Source: CAZSAL01 sp964604825
GTDB lineage: Bacteria > Elusimicrobiota > Elusimicrobia > 2-01-FULL-59-12
NCBI GenBank assembly: GCA_964604825.1
Contig: CAZSAL010000066.1
Location: forward strand, 1-11,551
Reading direction: 5' to 3'
DNA length: 11,551 nt
The notes beneath the pieces are model-generated. The model was given only the letters and a program-made list of their open reading frames with translations, had not been told where the DNA came from and did not search any database. The position numbers and the translations under genes are program-made. Of this stretch, positions 1-6,450 are shown in pieces (position 1 is the stretch's first letter; each line of letters starts with the position of its first letter).

Positions 1-7
1 TATCTGA

Positions 8-550
8 TTAAGCAATCAGGCTGCGGTCGCAGAACTTGTGCAGAGTCTCCTTAGCCTCATCACGGTTAAGGTCAACGATTTGCGTGGCCAAAGAGATATC
101 CAGAAATCCGAACCGTTGGAGAGGATGGGGCTGCATCGACCCCGTCCAATACGCTGGGGCAGGCGGCGAGCTTCGGAAGATCGCACGTTGCACGTTGTTA
201 GGGGCAGCGAGCGCGTCCATTTCCCCGCAGATAGTCGTGAGTATTTCCTTCCGCATCTTCTCGGAGAACTGCGAAGCAACTGCGGGAGCGGGACCAGGTC
301 CATTCCCGAACGAGAATTCACGGATCTTGCGTCCAGACTCTTGCTGCGTTTCGATAATGAGTGGGCATAGCCCCACAATCTGATTGTCGTTAAGCACCAT
401 GAACGACAACGATTGCGGTTCCATCTCTGGACGATAGTGCAAAGTGTACTCAAGCCAACTGCTGGTGTGCCAGAACCACGCCTCGTCCATTTCCCTGCAG
501 GCGCAGTCCCATGCAGGGTAGAGTTTATCGGTAAGTGGGACTATCTGCAT
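8..550 (-). CDS. FemAB/GNAT-like acyltransferase, N-terminal half only
   Basis: The 180 visible residues resemble the first GNAT-fold domain of FemAB-like acyltransferases, which transfer acyl or aminoacyl groups and often occur in polysaccharide and nonulosonate loci. Supporting features are FWHTSSWLEYTLHYRP (26-41), QSLSFMVLNDNQIVGLCPLI (46-65), REFSFGNGPGPAPAV (77-91), RAIFRSSPPAPAY (122-134) and VDLNRDEAKETLHKFCDRSLI (159-179). In relatives the last segment, a Leu-rich stretch with RSLI, leads into a second domain and a total of roughly 320-350 residues. Here a TAA at 10-8 ends the frame right after RSLIA, only 7 nt before the window edge. Truncation by a frameshift or nonsense change is therefore suspected, but the missing half cannot be seen. 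The ATG at 550 has GGAG ten bases upstream inside the preceding small frame. The family call is moderate and the acceptor unknown. Confidence 0.6.
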   Translation of the reverse strand: MQIVPLTDKLYPAWDCACREMDEAWFWHTSSWLEYTLHYRPEMEPQSLSFMVLNDNQIVGLCPLIIETQQESGRKIREFSFGNGPGPAPAVASQFSEKMRKEILTTICGEMDALAAPNNVQRAIFRSSPPAPAYWTGSMQPHPLQRFGFLDISLATQIVDLNRDEAKETLHKFCDRSLIA

Positions 551-553
551 CTA

Positions 554-728
554 TCAATTACTCCAGATTGAATGTGCCCATGAGGTCGAAAGAATTCGCC
601 GGCAATCCACAACCTCAGTATTATGGCGCGCATACTCCGCAATTTGTTCCAACAGCAATCGACTCCCAGCAAGCGGTCCGCTTACAGCCGTAATCCCAAA
701 GTCGGCATTCGATTCCAATGCCTTTCAT
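554..728 (-). pseudogene. Small unidentified gene, apparently frameshifted at its start
   Basis: Between the pseI-like gene and the FemAB-like gene lies a 56-codon open frame (724-557) with protein-like composition, for example ITAVSGPLAGSRLLLEQIAEY and HNTEVVDC. It ends in TGA six bases before the next ATG, a typical coupled arrangement, and its GGAG near the end could serve the next gene. It lacks its own start: a TGA at 727-725 precedes it. Overlapping that TGA is an ATG (728-726) with a good upstream AGGAA, but it reads another frame and stops after 35 codons. Removing one A from the AAA at 725-723 would join this ATG to the long frame and give a 57-residue protein beginning MKALESNADFG. 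A TTG at 718 is an alternative start with a badly spaced site. I do not recognise the family; it may also be a remnant of a larger gene. Confidence 0.35.
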
Positions 729-766
729 GGATTCTTCCTATTTGAGTTCTGTCTCTTCTCGATAGC

Positions 767-1822
767 TCAATCCAAGAGATCCCAGGAGGCTGGCGTTCCC
801 CGCTTCACGCTGGTGGCTACCTTCCTACCCAACAGCGCGTCGTAGTATTTGGGAGGTAATCCCATCCCCGGTCGGATGGCGCGCAAGTTGTCCCTCGTCA
901 GTTCCGCGCCCTCTTCCAAGTCCTTGACAATATAAAGTGACCGCCGGAACACCAACGATTTCTTTTCGTTCTGCGTCACCCCGTAGTTGACTTTCCCCAA
1001 AGCCTGCCAAGCTCGTTCCGTCTCTGTTACCAGGGCCTGCATTTCCTCGGGTTCAAGTGAAAAAGCGGAATCGACTCCCCCATCGGCGCGACGCAGAGTG
1101 AAGTGTTTCTCAATGACGCTGGCGCCCAGGGCCACGCTTGCCACGGCCGTCCCAATCCCCATGGTGTGGTCCGATAGGCCAATTTCGCACCCGAACAGCT
1201 CGCGCATATGGGGAATCGTGCGGAGGTTGGTGTCTGTAGGAGTTGCGGGGTATGTACTTGTACACTTCAGCAGAACCATGTCCCGGCATCCCGCTGCGCG
1301 CGCAGCGGCTACGGTTTCGGCTAGTTCCGCTACGGTGGCCATGCCGGTAGAGATAATGATCGGTTTTCCCGTGGCAGCTATCTTCCGTATCAGTGGTATA
1401 TCTGTGTTCTCAAAAGAGGCAATTTTGTAACACGGCACACCAAGCTCTTCTAAGAAATCGACCGCAGATTCGTCAAATGGTGTGCTAAAAGCGATTAGGC
1501 CTAGCTCGCGGCAACGGTCGAAGATCGGCTTGTGCCACTCCCACGGCGTGTACGCTTCCTCGTATAGGTCATACAGCGACTTCCCGCTCCATAGACTCTT
1601 GGGGTCGTTGATGACGAAGTCGCCCTCGCGAATCGGCAAAGTCATCGTGTCGGCCGTGTACGTTTGAATCTTCATCGCCTGCACGCCAGCTTTCGCCGCC
1701 GCGTCTACTATTTCCAATGCCCGAGCTATAGACTGGTTATGATTGCCGGACATTTCGGCAATGATGAAGGGCCGGGTCATTTGCCCGACGACCACATTGC
1801 CGATTTTGAAATCTGTACTCAT
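767..1822 (-). CDS. pseI: Pseudaminic acid synthase (NeuB/PseI family)
   Basis: This cytosolic enzyme condenses a 2,4-diamino-6-deoxy-hexose with phosphoenolpyruvate to form the nine-carbon acid. The 351 residues comprise a NeuB-type TIM barrel (about 1-285) and a C-terminal antifreeze-like SAF domain (about 290-351; FRRSLYIVKDLEEG, LRAIRPGMGLPP). Barrel motifs are FIIAEMSGNHNQ (19-30), AMKIQTYTADT (49-59), STPFDESAVDFLEE (113-126), CYKIASFE (131-138), IIISTGMAT (155-163), LLKCTSTYPA (184-193) and IGLSDHTMG (214-222). EKHFTLRRADGGVDSAFSLEP (238-258) is the best subtype marker: DSAFSLEP is typical of PseI, while Neu5Ac synthases usually have a GPDH-type sequence here. The ATG start has GGAG six bases upstream and follows the HAD gene by 25 nt. 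Assignment to the family is firm, and to PseI rather than NeuB or LegI likely. Confidence 0.92.
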   Translation of the reverse strand: MSTDFKIGNVVVGQMTRPFIIAEMSGNHNQSIARALEIVDAAAKAGVQAMKIQTYTADTMTLPIREGDFVINDPKSLWSGKSLYDLYEEAYTPWEWHKPIFDRCRELGLIAFSTPFDESAVDFLEELGVPCYKIASFENTDIPLIRKIAATGKPIIISTGMATVAELAETVAAARAAGCRDMVLLKCTSTYPATPTDTNLRTIPHMRELFGCEIGLSDHTMGIGTAVASVALGASVIEKHFTLRRADGGVDSAFSLEPEEMQALVTETERAWQALGKVNYGVTQNEKKSLVFRRSLYIVKDLEEGAELTRDNLRAIRPGMGLPPKYYDALLGRKVATSVKRGTPASWDLLD

Positions 1823-1828
1823 GTTTGG

Positions 1829-1832
1829 CTCC
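1829..1832 (-). promoter_or_regulatory. Ribosome binding site fixing the start of the pseI-like gene
   Basis: GGAG on the minus strand lies six bases before the ATG at 1822. It supports this start over a TTG at 1858 that opens the same frame 12 codons upstream but overlaps the HAD gene. Confidence 0.6.
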
Positions 1833-1847
1833 AGCCACTGTGCCAGT

Positions 1848-2513
1848 TTACAAAACAAGCGGCAATATATCCGATAATTTGTTCACCGTTACCTTCGCCT
1901 GGTACAAAGGTTCGGTTTTCGTGCCCTTGCTCTCTTGCTGTGACACCTTGATCGTCAGCAAACCCACTTGGTTTGCACCATGGAAATCTTTATTATCGTC
2001 ATTCCCAACATATGCTGCCTCATGCGGTGCGACCTTGAAGTAATCAAGAGCCGCCCAAAAAGCACGCTCATGCGGCTTCCAGTAGGCGCGGCCCCAATCG
2101 TCAGTGCAAATAACAAGATCCATATACTGACTGATTCCGAGAACATTAATCTTCATCCGCTGGACGCTTGCCATGCCGTCGGTAATCAGTCCGGTCTTCT
2201 TCCCTGCATTGCGCAGTGTTTCCAGCATCGGCACTGCCTGCTGATCAAGGCTGATACTCGGCTTGTGCTCCCGGTACGCCTCGACCAATTTGGACGCTAG
2301 CGCTACATCTGCACCGATGTGTTCCAGGGCATGGTCAAAAACGTGTCCTCGCCCGTGTTCCCCAATGATTCGCATACAACTGTCAAAGAAATCCTGTTCA
2401 GGACATCCAACGAGCCGATGTGCGCACGCTGCGCTCGCACGGAAGCCGCTCGCAACAAAACTCTTCTCGTCGTACAGGGTATCGTCGAGATCGAAAAGCA
2501 CCACCCTAATCAA
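1848..2513 (-). CDS. HAD-superfamily hydrolase (phosphatase-like)
   Basis: This 221-residue protein is a HAD hydrolase with a helical cap of the phosphoglycolate/NANP phosphatase type. Motif I is VLFDLDDTLYDE (5-16) with the nucleophile Asp8 and Asp10, motif II is LITDG (109-113) with Thr111, and motif III includes Lys146 in YWKPHERAF. Motif IV reads YVGNDDNKDF (168-177): the commonly first Asp is Asn171, followed by Asp172 and Asp173, and the distal Asp176 is retained. The start is a TTG overlapping the ATP-grasp stop by 8 nt, with GGAG about ten bases upstream; it gives the canonical MIRVVLFDLDD opening. The pseI-like gene follows after 25 nt. NANP-like enzymes remove the 9-phosphate of sialic acid, but a 6-deoxy-hexose route makes no 9-phosphate, so this one may act on a different sugar phosphate or nucleotide sugar. 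The substrate is unknown. Confidence 0.82.
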   Translation of the reverse strand: MIRVVLFDLDDTLYDEKSFVASGFRASAACAHRLVGCPEQDFFDSCMRIIGEHGRGHVFDHALEHIGADVALASKLVEAYREHKPSISLDQQAVPMLETLRNAGKKTGLITDGMASVQRMKINVLGISQYMDLVICTDDWGRAYWKPHERAFWAALDYFKVAPHEAAYVGNDDNKDFHGANQVGLLTIKVSQQESKGTKTEPLYQAKVTVNKLSDILPLVL

Positions 2514-3483
2514 AGCACTTGATCTCCGAAAGCTGTTGCGGGCTTACAAATATGTCCTGCGTATAGCGCAGCATGGTAAGTGTATCCTCAAATTCGCCTA
2601 TAACAGGCTGCAATGCTTCACCTCGGACAGCGCGGATTAAATATGCGGGCGTACACGCTCCGGCAGCAAATCCCAAAGCCGCTGCTCCGCCAAATCGCGG
2701 ATTGACTTCGATGAACTTCACCGTTGCTCCGTCAAAGAAGCATTGAATAGTGTTATGCCCCACCAAGTGTAGTTTTGCAGCGAGATCGGTAGCGGCATCG
2801 ATCAACAGTTTCGACTTAGTCGTTCTTGAGACGTATGACTCTCCGGATATGACAGAGATGCGCTCGCGAGGCACTACCGAAATGACGCGTCCATTGAAAT
2901 CAGAGAAGAGATCAATGGTGTACTCCCTAACGCGCACGAACTCCTGGATCAGCGGCTCGGAGACGTTTTCACAGATCTTGCGTAATTCCCGAGCATCGTT
3001 TGCACAAAAGGCTGCTTTAGAGCCTTTGCTGAAACGACTGCGCACAAAAACCGGAAAAGCGTCAGGGAGGATTTCGTCTGCCGACGGATAGATCTTTGCA
3101 GTTTGTATCCTGTTCCTTACACAAAACTTCACAAATTCGATTTTGTCCTGACAAATTCGAACAGTTTCATGGCTGCCGATCATTACAGTTACACCGGTAC
3201 TCGCAAAACGCTCCTTCGCGGCCGCAAGAATTGGCAATTCCTCATCGCGAGTTGGCACAAGCAACTCGACGTACTCCCTTCGGCACAGTTCAATCAAGTG
3301 GTCAATGAACTCTGGATCGTCGCTGCGCTTTATGAGAAGCCCGGCATCCGCATGGAAAAGTGCGGGAGCAAGTGGAGTGATGTCCGCCGCAATCACGCGC
3401 CCTCCGCCAAACTCTGCAAGAGCCTTCTTAAACGTCTGCACCAGCGCTACTTTGCGCGACGCGCTTGTAATCAGAATGTTCAC
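2506..3483 (-). CDS. ATP-grasp ligase (carbamoyl-phosphate-synthetase-like fold)
   Basis: This is a 325-residue ATP-grasp protein, a family that activates a carboxylate with ATP and joins it to an amine or other nucleophile. The pre-ATP-grasp domain (about 1-110) starts NILITSASRK and contains VPTRDEELPIL (76-86). The ATP-grasp domain begins near QDKIEFVKF (112-120). PVFVRSRFSKGSKA (144-157) is the nucleotide-binding strand and glycine loop, where the usual first lysine is Arg148. QEFVRVREYTIDLFSD (180-195) follows, and KFIEVNPRFGGAAALG (256-271) carries the magnesium ligands Glu259 and Asn261. The start is a GTG at 3483 sharing GTGA with the epimerase stop, with AAAGG seven bases upstream; 29 further in-frame codons are excluded because they precede the conserved N-terminus and overlap the epimerase gene. 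It overlaps the HAD gene by 8 nt. It could add an amino acid or another acyl group to the sugar; this is inference. Confidence 0.82.
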   Translation of the reverse strand: MNILITSASRKVALVQTFKKALAEFGGGRVIAADITPLAPALFHADAGLLIKRSDDPEFIDHLIELCRREYVELLVPTRDEELPILAAAKERFASTGVTVMIGSHETVRICQDKIEFVKFCVRNRIQTAKIYPSADEILPDAFPVFVRSRFSKGSKAAFCANDARELRKICENVSEPLIQEFVRVREYTIDLFSDFNGRVISVVPRERISVISGESYVSRTTKSKLLIDAATDLAAKLHLVGHNTIQCFFDGATVKFIEVNPRFGGAAALGFAAGACTPAYLIRAVRGEALQPVIGEFEDTLTMLRYTQDIFVSPQQLSEIKCFD

Positions 3484-4436
3484 GAATGAGCCTTTACTGT
3501 CTCTGCTCTGTGCTTCTCGTATTCCAACACCTTCTGGATTCCCTGCTCGACCGTAATCTGTGGTCTCCACCCGGTGTTCTCAACAAGCTTCGTGATGTCG
3601 CCCTCACTGCCTTCGATCGGCATATCGATGTGGAGATTACGCACCTTCAGGTTGGGGAAGACATGTTTCAGTGCTCCTATGACCTCGGAGACCCTGCGTG
3701 CGCGGCCTGATGTGAGATTGACCGGGCCACAGATGCTGGTCTCTGCCAAGCGGATCATGCCTTCGGCCACATCGTCAGCAAACACATAGTCAAATCGACC
3801 CTCATCGGCGTAAACATCAATCTCCTGGCCAGCAAGGGCTGCGCGAACCCAGCGAGAAATCACGTCCCTCGAACCACGCCCGAATACGCGATATATACGG
3901 GCGAAAATGGAACGGTACCCTCCAATACGGGAAACGAAACCCAGTTCCCCTTCCGTATAGTACTTTGCGCTTCCGCAAAGGTTTCGCGGTCCGACCAGAT
4001 CGGTCTCTTTCAGCTTGCGCAACTCTCCGGATCCACGGCCGAGATACAATTCGGGTGCGTACACAAGGTAGCTCGACGCGAAAAGAAATACCTGAACCCC
4101 ACTACACTGTTGAGCAACTTCAACGATCCTGTGGCTAGCGACTACATTGTTGGGATAGTTCTCGTCCCAGAAGTCAGGCGTTTCAGTCGAACGTTCAAAC
4201 GACGCGGCGAGATGGAAGATGACCTCCGGCCGGAACTCCGTAAGTGTCGATACTGGCATCTGCCCGAGATCCATCTCGTAGTGAGTAATGACGTCCCGAC
4301 CAAGAACGTCATCTGGCAACGGCAGAAGGTCTAAACTCCAGATGACAGCACGCCGTTCGTGAAGGAAGTTGAGCAGTTGCCTGCCAATCACACCCGCCGA
4401 ACCCGTCACCGCGACACGTCTTCCCTTCCAATCCAC
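3480..4436 (-). CDS. NAD-dependent epimerase/dehydratase (extended SDR) with Cys in place of the catalytic Tyr
   Basis: This 318-residue extended short-chain dehydrogenase/reductase would act on a nucleotide sugar or a free sugar acid. The Rossmann loop is VAVTGSAGVIG (8-18), Asp36 in SLDLLPL probably binds the adenosine ribose of NAD, and FHLAASFERS (74-83) and LFASSYLVYA (118-127) follow. The active-site block reads GPRNLCGSAKYYTEGE (149-164). Where the family has YxxxK, the sequence has Cys154 and Lys158; the codon is TGC, one transition from TAC. IYRVFGRGSRDVISRWVRAAL (181-201) and RFDYVFADDVAEGM (214-227) are the usual substrate-domain motifs. The start is a GTG with AGGAGG six bases upstream, sharing one base with the GNAT stop. 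The end shares GTGA with the ATP-grasp gene. Fold and family are clear, but reaction and substrate are unknown and catalysis may be altered or lost. Confidence 0.8.
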   Translation of the reverse strand: MDWKGRRVAVTGSAGVIGRQLLNFLHERRAVIWSLDLLPLPDDVLGRDVITHYEMDLGQMPVSTLTEFRPEVIFHLAASFERSTETPDFWDENYPNNVVASHRIVEVAQQCSGVQVFLFASSYLVYAPELYLGRGSGELRKLKETDLVGPRNLCGSAKYYTEGELGFVSRIGGYRSIFARIYRVFGRGSRDVISRWVRAALAGQEIDVYADEGRFDYVFADDVAEGMIRLAETSICGPVNLTSGRARRVSEVIGALKHVFPNLKVRNLHIDMPIEGSEGDITKLVENTGWRPQITVEQGIQKVLEYEKHRAETVKAHS

Positions 4437-5005
4437 TACTTTCCTCCTAGTTGCAAAGCATCCCATTCCGACCGAAGCATGCCGTGCAGAATCGAATCCC
4501 AGAAACGGCCTTTCTTGAACACGTGATCTCGAAAGACTCCTTCGCGCCGCAACCCAAAATCCTCGAGGATTGCGATGTGCTCGTCACGAAAGCCAAAGGT
4601 TTCCGTGTAGACCCGATGCAGCCCGAGCCGCTCAAATCCGTAGCGCAGAAACAAAGTGAACGCAGCACACAAATCGGCACGATAGGTCTCACGAACGGCT
4701 GCGCGCTTGGGGTCTAAAAGGAAAGACACTTCAGCACGTTTATATTCAAAATTGAGATATACCAGTCCCCCATAACCGATCAAAGCGGGTTGGGGGGTAA
4801 CCGTATAGAGTCCAAACTGCACCTGGTCATCGTTGTTCTTCAATGAAGACCACCAACGCTGCTGATCCTCGTCAGTGAGGATACGGTTCTGGCGCAGCAC
4901 GTCCATTTGTGCATTCCGCCATTCCTTCAGATTCGAGAGCATAGAATCACTTATTGCCCGAATTTGATAATTGCCGATACTATCTATGATATCCGCCAAG
5001 GTCAC
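4436..5005 (-). CDS. GNAT-family N-acetyltransferase, PseH-like
   Basis: This protein probably uses acetyl-CoA, or another acyl-CoA, to acylate the 4-amino group made by PseC, as PseH does. The 189 residues resemble the RimJ/RimL branch and especially GNATs found in nonulosonate loci. Recognisable segments are the N-terminal EWRN...LRQNRILTDEDQQRWW (28-52), GYGGLVYLNFEYKRAEVSF (77-95), LGLHRVYTETF (127-137), HIAILEDFGLRREGVFRDHV (143-162) and DSILHGMLRSEW (170-181). The usual R/QxxGxG/A pyrophosphate-binding loop is not evident: the corresponding stretch is KRAAVRETYRAD (100-111). The start is a GTG at 5005 with a weak purine-rich GAGAG upstream. The stop shares one base with the GTG of the epimerase gene (TAGTG). 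It opens module 2 after the palindrome-rich gap. Family assignment is good; the acceptor sugar is inferred. Confidence 0.8.
   Translation of the reverse strand: MTLADIIDSIGNYQIRAISDSMLSNLKEWRNAQMDVLRQNRILTDEDQQRWWSSLKNNDDQVQFGLYTVTPQPALIGYGGLVYLNFEYKRAEVSFLLDPKRAAVRETYRADLCAAFTLFLRYGFERLGLHRVYTETFGFRDEHIAILEDFGLRREGVFRDHVFKKGRFWDSILHGMLRSEWDALQLGGK
4443..4448 (-). promoter_or_regulatory. Strong ribosome binding site fixing the GTG start of the epimerase gene
   Basis: The minus strand reads a perfect AGGAGG six bases before the GTG at 4436, inside the last codons of the GNAT gene. This site decides the start over an in-frame upstream ATG at 4466, which lies upstream of the AGGAGG and would overlap the GNAT gene by 31 nt. 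Confidence 0.75.
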
Positions 5006-5017
5006 TTATGCTCTCAG

Positions 5018-5089
5018 TTGAATTCAATTTATAGCATCGCGAAGGGACTCGCGCGAGGAGCGCGGCATGCATCCAGAATCGCGCGCGAT
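5018..5089. repeat. Cluster of perfect palindromes in the gap between the two modules
   Basis: The 143-nt gap 5006-5148 contains no gene. Within 72 nt lie three long perfect palindromes: TTGAATTCAA (5018-5027), CTCGCGCGAG (5048-5057) and ATCGCGCGCGAT (5078-5089). The shorter TCGCGA (5037-5042) and GCATGC (5064-5069) lie between them. A 10-bp palindrome is expected about once per 1,024 positions in random sequence, so three in this space is unusual. A TATAAA (5028-5033, minus strand) about 23 nt before the GNAT start could be a -10 element, but no good -35 box is seen. Protein sites, RNA structure or a recombination scar are all possible. Confidence 0.4.
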
Positions 5090-5106
5090 AGGACTGAACC
5101 TGGTAA

Positions 5107-5142
5107 GCGGCTACAGGTAGGCCGCCCGTCCATACTCCTACC
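5107..5142 (-). promoter_or_regulatory. Mutually exclusive RNA hairpins just after the aminotransferase gene
   Basis: On the minus strand GGTAGG (5137-5142) can pair with CCTACC (5116-5121). The latter segment can instead join GTAGCCGC (5107-5114) through GCGG and CTAC (5117-5125), with a one-base bulge and a short loop. Two alternative pairings of one segment resemble an attenuator or RNA-processing site. There is no U-tract, so a classical intrinsic terminator is not supported. The assignment is visual, without folding energies. Confidence 0.25.
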
Positions 5143-5148
5143 AGCCGA

Positions 5149-6450
5149 CTACCGAACCTTGAACAGCGGCTGCAGCGGTTCGCACCGCAACATCTTTTTC
5201 AGCTCGTTGCCTTCCACTGCCTGCTTCAATATTCCAATCACTTCGTCATATGCAGCAAGTATCTTGGCTACATCCGCACTTGAAACCGCATAGCTGAGGT
5301 TGTGCGTTCCAATTGCGAGAATCCCCCGTGCAAACATTTCCTGCAGGAACAGCGTCTTGATCTCCCACATTGAGTAGCCTGGCGTGTCCTTGATGACGAA
5401 GAACGACCATGTCGGATGGCCGGCCGTCGACAAAAACGAACCGGCGTTGTGCTTTTCAATGAGGTCATTCAATCTCTCCAGAATCTTCTTCCCAGTGGCG
5501 GTAATCGTCTCGATGACCGGTTCCCTCTGCAGCTTCGTCATGGTTGCAAGCGAGGCCGCCAAAGAAAGCGTTTCACCGCCGAACGTGAAGGAGAAGAAGA
5601 CTTCTTCCATCATGCGCATCAGGTCGGCGCGTCCCGCTACAGCCGAAACCGGATATCCGTTGGCCAGACCCTTGCCGAACGTGGCCAGGTCGGGAGTGAC
5701 GCCGAAGTATTCCTGCGCACCGCCCTTTGAATAGCGGAATCCGGTGATCGTCTCGTCAAACACCAGCACAGCGCCGTTCTTGTGCGTCAGTTCCTTAACC
5801 GCCTCAAGAAAACCGTTTTCCGGGTACGCAACATTCATCGGCTCGAGGATGACCGCGGCGAACTGGTCCTTGTACTCGGTGAACAGCTTCTGCAATGACT
5901 CAATGTTGTTGTATGTAAACGTATGCGTCATCGCGCGCGTCGATTTCGGAACCCCGAGGTTGCGGGCCGTGCTGCCGATATACCAGTCCTGCCAGCCATG
6001 GTATCCGCAGACCGCAACATGATCGCGCCCAGTATAGGCACGCGCAACACGAATTGCCCCCGCGGTCGCATCCGAACCGTTCTTCCCGAAACGGACCATC
6101 TCCGCGCAGGGCACCATCTCGACAATCTTTTCCGCTACCTGTGCCTCGAGCGGATGCGGCAACGAAAAGATAACGCCATCCTTCAGTTGAGCTTCGACGG
6201 CACGGGTTACATCGGGATCGTTGTAACCGAGCGTAACCGCGGCCAAGCTATTCACCAAGTCGATGTATTCGTTCCCATCAACGTCCCACACGCGAGAACC
6301 TTTGCCGCGCACAATGAAGTATGGTGAAACGCCCGCCGGATACTGGGTCTTACTCTTGCTGAAAGTTTGCGAGCCGAGCGGAATCGTTTTTAGTGCGCGT
6401 TCCAGCCATTTTTCGGAAGTAGCGTACCTGCTGACTTCTAATGTGTTCAT
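5149..6450 (-). CDS. Class III PLP aminotransferase, glutamate-1-semialdehyde-aminomutase-like
   Basis: This 433-residue PLP enzyme resembles glutamate-1-semialdehyde 2,1-aminomutase (HemL), but its setting points to sugar metabolism rather than haem synthesis. Visible elements are the N-terminal TIPLGSQTFSKSKTQYPAG (22-40), NGSDATAGAIRVARAYTGRD (124-143), YHGWQDW (150-156), ILEPMN (201-206) and VFDETITGFR (230-239), where Asp232 contacts the PLP ring nitrogen. ATFGKGLANGYP (256-267) carries the Schiff-base Lys260. The N-terminal SKS/QYPAG stretch is common in homologues from spore-coat and nonulosonate loci beside SpsF. The ATG shares ATGA with the cytidylyltransferase stop and has GGAG five bases upstream. 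It could transaminate a keto or aldehyde sugar, or an amino donor used in tailoring. It is the last gene of module 1, followed by a 143-nt gap. Confidence 0.85.
   Translation of the reverse strand: MNTLEVSRYATSEKWLERALKTIPLGSQTFSKSKTQYPAGVSPYFIVRGKGSRVWDVDGNEYIDLVNSLAAVTLGYNDPDVTRAVEAQLKDGVIFSLPHPLEAQVAEKIVEMVPCAEMVRFGKNGSDATAGAIRVARAYTGRDHVAVCGYHGWQDWYIGSTARNLGVPKSTRAMTHTFTYNNIESLQKLFTEYKDQFAAVILEPMNVAYPENGFLEAVKELTHKNGAVLVFDETITGFRYSKGGAQEYFGVTPDLATFGKGLANGYPVSAVAGRADLMRMMEEVFFSFTFGGETLSLAASLATMTKLQREPVIETITATGKKILERLNDLIEKHNAGSFLSTAGHPTWSFFVIKDTPGYSMWEIKTLFLQEMFARGILAIGTHNLSYAVSSADVAKILAAYDEVIGILKQAVEGNELKKMLRCEPLQPLFKVR

Noticed and set aside
987..1430. Plus-strand open frame of 147 codons, and similar long plus-strand frames elsewhere
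   Set aside because: They lie opposite firmly identified minus-strand genes, show no recognisable domain and have composition typical of antisense shadows.
767..1822. Reading the synthase as a sialic acid (NeuB) or legionaminic acid (LegI) synthase
   Set aside because: DSAFSLEP after the EKH motif, and the presence of PseB- and PseC-type enzymes, favour the pseudaminic branch. No NeuC/LegG-type epimerase is seen.
1823..1858. TTG start at 1858 for the synthase, extending into the HAD gene
   Set aside because: The ATG at 1822 has a well-spaced GGAG and matches the usual NeuB/PseI start. The extension would read HAD coding sequence in another frame.
3484..3570. Longer N-terminus for the ATP-grasp protein
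   Set aside because: The extra 29 residues lie inside the epimerase gene and lack family similarity. The GTG at 3483 gives the expected NILITSASRK opening with a GTGA overlap.
5149..6450. HemL (haem biosynthesis) for the class III aminotransferase
   Set aside because: The protein resembles HemL, but it is coupled by ATGA to the cytidylyltransferase inside a sugar operon with no other tetrapyrrole gene, so a sugar role is more likely.
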